Positions 1-5,800 of a stretch of 21,707 nucleotides of DNA are shown piece after piece. A program made the translations under genes and the position numbers. How positions within the stretch are numbered: position 1 is the stretch's first letter; each line of letters begins with the position of its first letter. Location: the NCBI GenBank assembly GCA_002083365.1, contig LVWS01000048.1, forward strand, positions 1 to 21,707. The letters run 5' to 3'. The stretch comes from Nitrospira sp. SG-bin1 (GTDB lineage: Bacteria; Nitrospirota; Nitrospiria; Nitrospirales; Nitrospiraceae). The notes beneath the pieces are model-generated. The model worked only from the letters and a program-made list of their open reading frames with translations. It had not been told where the DNA came from and searched no databases.

Positions 1-386
1 ATTCCGCGCGGAGAATAAATCAGACCTTCCTTAACTGCTAGACCTGTAGCTATACGAAAATGGTGGATCATTGAGTCTCCACTTTTTCCCGATGTCAAAG
101 TAAACGGCACAAAGCGCCATTTGCCCTGACGCTGATTTTCATGTTTACTCCACCCAGGCAAACCAGCAAGTAGCGAGCGAAACGCAGCACCAATCTGCTC
201 GTGAGGGATATAATCCACGCAATCTAGGATTCTGGAAGCCAAATCCCTATGAGCGTTATCGAATTGATCTAACCAGCGATCGATTCTCTTTTCTGTAACT
301 CCATGTCTATAGCTGGAAAAATCACTTAACCATCCTTCTACCCGATCGACATCTACTTCGGCTTCCCGCGGCCGAGGCGTTTTCAT
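1..386 (-). CDS. PRTase-like conflict-system protein, N-terminal part (runs off window)
   Basis: The reading frame starts at ATG 386 and stays open for 128 codons to the window edge, so the C-terminal part is missing. The ATG overlaps the TGA of the ParB-like gene upstream (ATGA, 4 nt), which implies translational coupling and one operon. Visible features are a helical N-terminus with RIDRWLDQF near residues 34-42, LASRILDCVDYI near 49-60, LPGW near 76-79, then GKWRFVPF near 88-95 and SGDSMIHHFR near 102-111. From memory this layout resembles the N-terminal region of proteins annotated as phosphoribosyltransferase-like in bacterial conflict systems (PRTase-CE). The diagnostic PRPP-binding loop would lie outside the window, so the family call is an inference. 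That the gene is real is much surer: long open frame, ATGA coupling and protein-like composition. Confidence 0.6.
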   Translation of the reverse strand, partial: MKTPRPREAEVDVDRVEGWLSDFSSYRHGVTEKRIDRWLDQFDNAHRDLASRILDCVDYIPHEQIGAAFRSLLAGLPGWSKHENQRQGKWRFVPFTLTSGKSGDSMIHHFRIATGLAVKEGLIYSPRG

Positions 387-1354
387 TTAAGCCTCCGACC
401 TGCTTTTGCGATCCTGTCTCGTATCAAGATTGATAATTCCTCAAGCCTTGCCCAAAGCTCTTCTTGACCATAAAATTCTTCGACCTCCATCTGCTTGAGA
501 ACTGACTGAAGCTGGTCGATATTCTTCATTATTCGCTTTACCGTTTCGTGAATCTCGGCAGACTTGATCTCAAGATGACTCAATGATAACGAGTCATCTT
601 CGGTAAATTCTTTTAACCGACGAGTAATTGTGTTGGTCTTACCTGCTTTTCGGGCATTGCTTATGTGCTGTTTCATCAACCGAAAATCTGTGACTGCCTT
701 TATTCCTGCATTAGCCTGATATTTTTCCAACATCCGGTTAGTGAACTTGTTCTTACGAAACCAGTCCATCTTGTTCACGAGTCGATCAGTCCGAACGGCA
801 TACAACTCAATAAAGAAGTCAGCCTTGACCCTCTTTATTGGGTCAGGATCAAGCATCAAATCTTGATACTTTTTAGGATAAGAGAGTAACTTTTTACACC
901 TAACAATAACCGCCTGGTCTAAGCCGGTCAAAGCTGCCAGTTTTTTGTCATTGGTTTCTTTGAGCTCATCCATTAGCACTTCGAGCTTTAGCGCCGATGG
1001 CATCAATTCCCAGTCTTCACGAAGTTGATGAATCTGGAACATGGTCACGATGTTTTGAGCACGCGTGGGCTCTGCCACCTCATTTACAGGAACAGTCTCG
1101 CGACCTAGTTCTTTGGCGCACCGCCAGCGCCTTTCCCCATCAAGAATCACGTACACATTGTCTGATCGCCTCTTAAAGACTGTGAGGGGAACCAAGATGC
1201 CAACTTTTTCAATCGACTCCCTCAGAATCTTCATGGGTTCCTTGTCAAAAAGAAGTCTAGGGTTATATGGATTGCGTATTAGCTCATCAGTCCTGATCGT
1301 CTTCACACCAATTGCGGTAGGCACCAAGGTATCTGCTCTTTTGTTATCGGTCAT
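383..1354 (-). CDS. ParB/Srx-domain protein with helix-turn-helix region
   Basis: A 323-residue protein. The N-terminal ParB/Srx fold shows NPYNPR at residues 28-33 and GERRWRCAKELG at 73-84. The latter is the ParB box motif (GERRxR) that contacts CTP in chromosomal ParB. A helical region at about 115-165 contains an HTH-like segment (ALTGLDQAVIVRCKKLLSYP, 141-160), as in KorB/ParB, and a charged, probably coiled C-terminus follows. No parA gene and no parS-like palindrome are visible, so a partitioning role is unlikely. It sits between a DNA methyltransferase and a PRTase-like gene, pointing to a DNA-binding or nucleotide-regulated part of an accessory module. The ATG at 1354 has a good SD (GAGGT at 1364-1360, 5-nt spacer). 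Codons are AT-richer than in the core genes. Alternative: a ParB-like nuclease-fold protein. Confidence 0.85.
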   Translation of the reverse strand: MTDNKRADTLVPTAIGVKTIRTDELIRNPYNPRLLFDKEPMKILRESIEKVGILVPLTVFKRRSDNVYVILDGERRWRCAKELGRETVPVNEVAEPTRAQNIVTMFQIHQLREDWELMPSALKLEVLMDELKETNDKKLAALTGLDQAVIVRCKKLLSYPKKYQDLMLDPDPIKRVKADFFIELYAVRTDRLVNKMDWFRKNKFTNRMLEKYQANAGIKAVTDFRLMKQHISNARKAGKTNTITRRLKEFTEDDSLSLSHLEIKSAEIHETVKRIMKNIDQLQSVLKQMEVEEFYGQEELWARLEELSILIRDRIAKAGRRLK

Positions 1355-1370
1355 ATTGCACCTCTATAGT

Positions 1371-1393
1371 GGCAACCTCTGTGGGAAGTTGCC
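1371..1393 (-). promoter_or_regulatory. Inverted repeat just upstream of the ParB-like gene
   Basis: GGCAAC (1371-1376) and GTTGCC (1388-1393) form a perfect 6-bp dyad with an 11-nt centre, and 2 more pairs are possible inside after one mismatch. It lies 5 nt upstream of the SD of the ParB-like gene, in the 92-nt gap after the methyltransferase. It could be an operator for autoregulation by the HTH protein or a small mRNA hairpin. Function is inference. Confidence 0.35.
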
Positions 1394-1446
1394 CAAAAAT
1401 CCACCGATGATGCAAGAATGTAAGCTTGTTGAGGCAGAGTATGTTG

Positions 1447-2304
1447 TTAATGCGAGGATGTTCTCCAAACCTTAGGCCTTAAGTTGGTGACACACAGTTC
1501 ATAGTGGTTCCTTCTCGCACCTAAAAACCCTGCTACACTTCGTCGTGTCCGCATTCGCCTCATGCTCCATTTCGAGAATTCCTTACGTGCCTCGGAACAA
1601 TCAGCATAACTCAAAACAAACTTCACACCTTTCTTGCTAATTCGCTCCAGAATCCTTCTAAGTGCTTTGATATCTTTTTCGGAAAAAAGCTGTTTGCCAT
1701 ACTCCACAAAAACCCGCCGATTACCTACCGCATACGGAGGGTCAAGATACACAAAATCACCCTTCTTGGCCTTGGCTAGAGTTTTTCGGAAATCCCAACT
1801 GACAAGCTCGGCACGGTGCAAAAGCGCTGCACATTTCTTCAGCTGTTCACTAGAAGGGATGGATCCTGATTTTACACCACCGTACGGAACGTTAAATTTC
1901 CCCTTACTATTGGTTCGATAAAGGCCGTTAAAGCAAAATCGGTTCAAGTAAATGAACCTAGCCGCTCTCATAATTGAACCAAGGCTAGCAGGGTCAGTTT
2001 CCCTCATCTCGTTATAATACAGCTTCCCCTTCGGCATCGAGGAAAGTGCATGACTCACACCTGTTGGACTTAAGCGAACAGTCTTTAGGGTAGTAATTAA
2101 CTCGTCGTTTATATCGCCAAGAAGAGCACGTTTGGGTTGGATATGAAAGAAAAGCGCAGCAGAGCCAGCAAATGGTTCAACGTAGCGAGTATATTTGGGT
2201 GACCAGAACTGGCTGAGTCGAGGAATGTGTTGTTTTTTACTGCCCGCCCATCGCAAAAACGGCGGCACCGTTGATGTATCAATCTTTGTTTGGTCCTCTT
2301 TCAT
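1447..2304 (-). CDS. D12-class (Dam-like) DNA adenine N6-methyltransferase
   Basis: A 285-residue protein, a normal length for Dam/DpnM-type enzymes, which transfer a methyl group from SAM to adenine N6. Seen: motif X RWAGSK (18-23), motif I EPFAGSAALFF (43-53) for SAM binding, GDIN (63-66), the family signature NRFCFNGLYRTNSKGKFNVP (121-140), catalytic motif IV DPPY (188-191), and HYELCVTN near the end. All key motifs are present, so it should be active. The recognition sequence cannot be read from the sequence, and GATC is only a family-level guess. No restriction endonuclease gene is visible beside it. It is first in a minus-strand set with the ParB-like and PRTase-like genes, behind a strong promoter. 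There is no clear SD before ATG 2304, so initiation may be weak. Codon use is AT-rich, consistent with horizontal transfer. Confidence 0.93.
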   Translation of the reverse strand: MKEDQTKIDTSTVPPFLRWAGSKKQHIPRLSQFWSPKYTRYVEPFAGSAALFFHIQPKRALLGDINDELITTLKTVRLSPTGVSHALSSMPKGKLYYNEMRETDPASLGSIMRAARFIYLNRFCFNGLYRTNSKGKFNVPYGGVKSGSIPSSEQLKKCAALLHRAELVSWDFRKTLAKAKKGDFVYLDPPYAVGNRRVFVEYGKQLFSEKDIKALRRILERISKKGVKFVLSYADCSEARKEFSKWSMRRMRTRRSVAGFLGARRNHYELCVTNLRPKVWRTSSH

Positions 2305-2352
2305 TAGTCTAGGTCATGAGAAACGGAGGCGGTCAATCATTGAATTCGGCGA

Positions 2353-2381
2353 AGTCTAGGAGTAAGTCAGCGGCTTGTCAA
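2353..2381 (-). promoter_or_regulatory. Sigma-70-type promoter for the methyltransferase island
   Basis: On the minus strand, TTGACA (2381-2376), a 17-bp spacer and TAGACT (2358-2353). The -35 is perfect and the -10 keeps the TA...T core. Transcription would start near 2346 and give a leader of about 42 nt before ATG 2304. The same hexamer pair and spacing occur in front of uppS. Confidence 0.65.
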
Positions 2382-2409
2382 GAAACTGGCTTGATTGCTC
2401 AGGAGTGAC

Positions 2410-2427
2410 GTGTTGCAGCGACAACAC
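2410..2427 (-). terminator. Hairpin after the five-gene minus-strand run
   Basis: A perfect 6-bp stem (GTGTTG/CAACAC) with a 6-nt loop lies 3 nt beyond the stop codon of the small unknown gene and upstream of the island promoter. The position suits a terminator, but no T-tract follows, so an intrinsic terminator is only possible, not shown. Confidence 0.3.
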
Positions 2428-2430
2428 TAG

Positions 2431-2886
2431 CTATGTTTTCGAATTGATGGTCAGTGAGGAGTCTGAACCCTTGGCTTCGCTACCTTCTTCTTTAGCAGGT
2501 TTCTCTTCCTCCGGCACGTCGAACCACTGGACCAACATCTCTTCCCACCAGGCTTCGGTCACGTCCTCGCCCGGATCCATTCCCAGGAATGCTACGTCCT
2601 CACTCTTGATGCTGGAGCCGACGAGCTGCGGTTGGAATTTCGCCCGATTGATGACTTCCTTCGTGGCGTAGCCACCGATGATCCAGGAGTCGGGATCCGC
2701 GCGGCGGGACTTGTAGGCTTTCAAGCCGTGCTTGAGATACATGAAGATTTGTTGCTGGATCGGATCGGCGACGCCGGATTGAGGAAGGCTGAGGGTTTTC
2801 TCGATGCGTTTTCGCCAATGTCGATCATCGTAGCGCGACGTGATCAGCTGCAGCATTTTCTTTCCGAGGTCGGCGTCAAGCGGCAT
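2431..2886 (-). CDS. Conserved-looking hypothetical protein, about 151 aa
   Basis: I do not recognise a family. The frame can be opened further upstream, to 2955, but that would overlap the PEBP gene. ATG 2886, 22 nt after the PEBP stop, is the preferred start although its SD is weak. The product is soluble-looking, with no signal peptide or membrane segment. It has a charged helical N-terminus (ITSRYDDRHWRKRIEKTL), then a segment with WIIGGYATKEVINRAKF and the tryptophan-rich TEAWWEEMLVQWFDVPEEE, and ends in an acidic, low-complexity lysine/glutamate/serine tail of about 30 residues that is probably disordered. It is the last gene of the tldD-pmbA-hydrolase-PEBP run and shares its GC level, so it belongs to the host-like side of the island border. 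Confidence 0.7.
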   Translation of the reverse strand: MPLDADLGKKMLQLITSRYDDRHWRKRIEKTLSLPQSGVADPIQQQIFMYLKHGLKAYKSRRADPDSWIIGGYATKEVINRAKFQPQLVGSSIKSEDVAFLGMDPGEDVTEAWWEEMLVQWFDVPEEEKPAKEEGSEAKGSDSSLTINSKT

Positions 2887-2908
2887 GGTAAAACATTCCG
2901 GTTCGTGC

Positions 2909-3466
2909 TTACTTGCGGCTGTACAGACCGGTGAACGAAGCCTTGGCCAGAGCATTCTGGTTGAGAAAGTACCCGACCATCGCGCCGGATGCCTCAGGCT
3001 TCAACGGCAGTTCGTCCACCTTCAATGCAAACACCGTAAAGATGTAGCGATGCGGCTTGTGACCCGGAGGAGGACAAGGTCCTCCGTATCCGGGCTGGCC
3101 AAAGTCCGTCATGCTTTGCATGCTGCGTTGCGGCGCGCCGGGACCGTCCGGCTTTCCTGCATCGGCGGCGAGTGCCGAAATATCCGGAGGAATGTTGAAG
3201 ATAACCCAATGCCACCAGCCGCTGCCGGTCGGCGCATCGGGATCATAGACCGTCACGGCAAAGCTCTTGGTCCCCTTCGGAACGTTGGTCCAGCGCAATT
3301 CGGGGGACACATTGTCGCCCGTGCATCCAAATCCGTTGAAGACATGCGCCTTGCCGATCGTGCCCTTATGCTTGATGGTCGGGCTGGTGAGCTGCAACTC
3401 GGCGGCTGCACCGACGCCGGGAAGGAGTGCGATTGCAAACAGAATGCTGCACCAAGTGGCTCTCAT
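2909..3466 (-). CDS. Secreted PEBP-family (YbhB/YbcL, Raf-kinase-inhibitor-like) protein
   Basis: A 185-residue protein. It begins with a clear signal peptide (MRATWCSILFAIALLPGVGA, cleavage probably after the AAA run), so the mature protein is periplasmic. The PEBP fold is seen in the conserved ligand-pocket motifs DPDAPTGSGWWHWVIFNIP (about residues 75-93) and YGGPCPPPGHKPHRYIFTVFAL (about 125-146), with SPELRW before them. The bacterial YbhB/YbcL members bind small ligands, but their physiological role is not settled. A longer upstream reading (from 3619) overlaps the hydrolase gene and lacks the signal peptide at its N-terminus. ATG 3466 has GAGGG just upstream and puts the signal peptide first, so it is preferred. 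It lies 52 nt after the dienelactone hydrolase gene, probably in the same transcript. Confidence 0.9.
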   Translation of the reverse strand: MRATWCSILFAIALLPGVGAAAELQLTSPTIKHKGTIGKAHVFNGFGCTGDNVSPELRWTNVPKGTKSFAVTVYDPDAPTGSGWWHWVIFNIPPDISALAADAGKPDGPGAPQRSMQSMTDFGQPGYGGPCPPPGHKPHRYIFTVFALKVDELPLKPEASGAMVGYFLNQNALAKASFTGLYSRK

Positions 3467-3518
3467 AGCCCGCCCTCTTTCTATCAACGTCTCTGACTTT
3501 GATCTCCGGTCGCGCGGA

Positions 3519-4226
3519 CTAGCCCAGATGTTGCTTGAAAAAAGCCTTGGCTCTGGTCCAGGCGTCTTTCGCGGCGTCCGGCCGATACACGGATGGGTCG
3601 GTGTCTCGGAAAAATGCATGGGGTGCGCCGGGGTAAGTCTTGATCTCGCCGACTTTCCCGTACTTCTTCAAGGCCGCCGCTAGTCGCTGAACGTCCGCTT
3701 TCGTAATCCAGCCGTCGTCTTCACCGTAGAGATACAATACCGGACAAGCCAGCTTCTGAATCGGCGTATCAGGATTGGGCACTTGGCCGTAGAACGGCAC
3801 GGCTGCTTTGATCTCTGAGCTGACGCAGGGCAGCATCAGGGCGTAAGAGCCGCCCATACAGAACCCGGTCACGCCGATCTTCGTGGCATCGACCTCGGGG
3901 ACCGACTTGAGATAGACCACCGTGGCATTCAAATCGGCGAGACCGTCCTCCTGTTTCAGGGTATTCATGAGCTTGCCGGCTTCTCCCGCATCCGTCGTGA
4001 GGGCATGCCCCAGCCGCGAGTAAAGATCCGGCGCGATCGCGACGTAGCCTTCCGCGGCATATCGTCTGGCGATCTCCTTGATATGGTCCGACAGACCCCA
4101 CCACTCCTGGACGACGATAATGGCCGGTCGTCTATCGTTAGTTTGCGGGGCCGCCACGAAGGCCCGCATCGTCACCACTTTTCCACTCGGATACTGAACG
4201 GTCCTTTCTCGGAGGGATTCAGCCAT
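3519..4226 (-). CDS. Dienelactone hydrolase family protein
   Basis: A 235-residue alpha/beta hydrolase, close to the usual 230-240 aa of the DLH family. The Cys-Asp-His triad is readable: Cys123 in GFCMGG, Asp171 in YGEDDGW and His203 in GAPHAFF. The conserved Glu41 in QEWWG, which positions the nucleophile in ClcD-type enzymes, is also present. Classical members hydrolyse dienelactone in chlorocatechol degradation. No aromatic-degradation genes are nearby, so the real substrate is unknown and a general carboxyl-ester or lactone hydrolase role is likelier. No signal peptide, hence cytoplasmic. ATG 4226 follows a strong SD (GAGGTG, 5-nt spacer). It stands between pmbA (116 nt upstream, with an inverted repeat in the gap) and the PEBP gene. 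Confidence 0.92.
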   Translation of the reverse strand: MAESLRERTVQYPSGKVVTMRAFVAAPQTNDRRPAIIVVQEWWGLSDHIKEIARRYAAEGYVAIAPDLYSRLGHALTTDAGEAGKLMNTLKQEDGLADLNATVVYLKSVPEVDATKIGVTGFCMGGSYALMLPCVSSEIKAAVPFYGQVPNPDTPIQKLACPVLYLYGEDDGWITKADVQRLAAALKKYGKVGEIKTYPGAPHAFFRDTDPSVYRPDAAKDAWTRAKAFFKQHLG

Positions 4227-4260
4227 GAGTCACCTCTGCGCTTTCGCGAGTGCCGAGCCA

Positions 4261-4281
4261 TGAGTCCTGAGTGCTGAGTAT
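4261..4281. repeat. Three tandem heptamers TGAGTNN
   Basis: TGAGTCC, TGAGTGC and TGAGTAT follow one another directly in the pmbA-hydrolase gap. A related word in inverse orientation (TACTCAGCAC) lies at 4328-4337. Too short to name as a repeat family. It may be a copy of a dispersed intergenic repeat. Confidence 0.45.
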
Positions 4282-4338
4282 TGTGCTTGAAGCACGAACC
4301 GAGACATTATCTCATTCCTTGTTCTTCTACTCAGCACT
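4270..4338. repeat. 11-bp perfect inverted repeat around a smaller hairpin, pmbA-hydrolase gap
   Basis: AGTGCTGAGTA (4270-4280) and TACTCAGCACT (4328-4338) are exact reverse complements, 47 nt apart. A 5-bp hairpin (GTGCT/AGCAC) sits inside near 4282-4294. On the minus strand the structure begins 4 nt after the pmbA stop codon, so it could act as a terminator or processing element between pmbA and the hydrolase gene. There is no T-tract. Confidence 0.45.
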
Positions 4339-4342
4339 TTCC

Positions 4343-5722
4343 TTAATTGCCCGCCACCATCATCTCGGAAATCTTGAGCGTCGGGCTGGCAATTCTCCCT
4401 CGAAACACCAGATCCTTGCCGATCACTTCGATATCGTTAAGCATGTGCTTGAGATTGCCGGCAATGGTGATTTCTTCGACGGGATAGGCCAATTCACCGT
4501 TTTCGATCCAAAACCCGCAGGCGCCGCGCGAATAATCGCCAGTCACCATATTGATTCCGAATCCGATCAACTCAGTGACATAGAGTCCTTCCTTGACGGA
4601 ACCGATAATTTCCTGCGGGCTCTTCACTCCAGGAACGAGATAGAAATTCGTCGGGCCGACGGAAGGGCTCTCCCCCACGCTCCGTGAGGCATTGCCGGTG
4701 GACGGCAGCCCCAGTTTCTTTCCGGAATAGGTGTCCAGCAGATAACTCTTCAGCACGCCACGCTCCACGATCGTGTTCTTACGCGTGGCCAACCCTTCGC
4801 CGTCAAACGGACGCGAACCCAGGCCGTCCAGCATCCGCCCGTCGTCGTACACCGTCATCAGATCGGACGCAATGACTTGGCCGAGTTTATCGAGAAGAAA
4901 CGAGGCGCGTTTGTAGAGGCCGTAGCCGGACACGGCGCTGCATAGGTTGGCCAGCAGGCTCCCCGCCGTCTCCTGGTCGAATACCACTGGTACTCGCTTG
5001 GTCGCCACCTTGCGCGCTCCTAGTCTTCGGACGGCTCGCCTGGCCGCCTCCTCGCCGATCGATTCCGCGGAGGCCAACCGTGCAAATTTGCGCCGCACTT
5101 CGTACCATGCATCCCGCTGCATGGCGCCGGTTTCTGGCTCGGTGGCAATGGGGGAGACGGACAGTGAAAAGTTGGAACTCTTATAGGACCCGACGAATCC
5201 ATGGCTGTTCGCCAACACTACTCGTCCGGAGGACGAATCGAACTCCGCACCTTCCGAATTCGTGACGCGTGGGTCTGCGGCAAACGCCGCAGCCTCGCCG
5301 CGTTTGGCCCAATCGATCTGCGTGTCCGTATCGAGCACGGTCCCATCATAGAGATCGAGATTCGGCAACTCCATGGCCATCTGAGCCGCATCGGGCAACC
5401 CCGACACGTCATCCTCCACCACCGCCTTGGCCAAGGTGCAGGTATCCGTCACGAGCCGATCGAGAGACTCGCGCGAGAAGTCGGACGTGGATGTGGTCGC
5501 CGATCGTTTGCCGACGAAGACGCGCAATCCCAACCGTTTCTCCCTTGCCTTCGTCAATCGGTCGACTGTGCCGACCCGTACTTGGACCGAGAAGGTCTCC
5601 CCATCGGCGACCACGATATCAGCCTCTGTCGCGCCGCAGACCTTCGCACGCGCCAGGACATCGGCAGCCAATTGGGCGTACCCGTCGGCAGGCTCTGAAG
5701 TCGGATGGGTCTGAAGCATCAT
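4343..5722 (-). CDS. pmbA: PmbA/TldE family, partner of TldD metalloprotease
   Basis: A 459-residue protein (family 440-460). It matches the PmbA/TldE subunit of the TldD/TldE heterodimeric metalloprotease, known for trimming the antibiotic peptide microcin B17 and for degrading CcdA. Family features seen are the N-terminal KAREKRLGLRVFVGKRSATT region, SVGESPSVGPTNFYLVPG, and the C-terminal segment GFGINMVTGDYSRGACGFWI, followed by EEITIAGNLKHML. There is no HExxxH, as expected, because TldE does not carry the metal site. ATG 5722 (MMLQTHP) has a good SD (GAGGT, 6-nt spacer), whereas the upstream ATG at 5749 has none. It lies 78 nt downstream of tldD on the same strand. No peptide-modification genes are in the window, so the substrate is unknown. 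Confidence 0.93.
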   Translation of the reverse strand: MMLQTHPTSEPADGYAQLAADVLARAKVCGATEADIVVADGETFSVQVRVGTVDRLTKAREKRLGLRVFVGKRSATTSTSDFSRESLDRLVTDTCTLAKAVVEDDVSGLPDAAQMAMELPNLDLYDGTVLDTDTQIDWAKRGEAAAFAADPRVTNSEGAEFDSSSGRVVLANSHGFVGSYKSSNFSLSVSPIATEPETGAMQRDAWYEVRRKFARLASAESIGEEAARRAVRRLGARKVATKRVPVVFDQETAGSLLANLCSAVSGYGLYKRASFLLDKLGQVIASDLMTVYDDGRMLDGLGSRPFDGEGLATRKNTIVERGVLKSYLLDTYSGKKLGLPSTGNASRSVGESPSVGPTNFYLVPGVKSPQEIIGSVKEGLYVTELIGFGINMVTGDYSRGACGFWIENGELAYPVEEITIAGNLKHMLNDIEVIGKDLVFRGRIASPTLKISEMMVAGN

Positions 5723-5800
5723 CGCGCTACCTCGAGAATCATCCGCCATGCGCCAATCGTTCTTATGATCGATCGACGAACGTTGACCATGAACGTCCTT

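Noticed and set aside
1..2304. Chromosome partition locus (parABS) reading of the ParB-like gene
   Set aside because: No parA gene and no parS-type palindrome seen. The neighbours are a methyltransferase and a PRTase-like gene.
2842..3496. A long plus-strand frame opposite the PEBP gene, and an N-terminal extension of PEBP to 3619
   Set aside because: The plus frame is a shadow. The extension would place the signal peptide internally and overlap the hydrolase gene.
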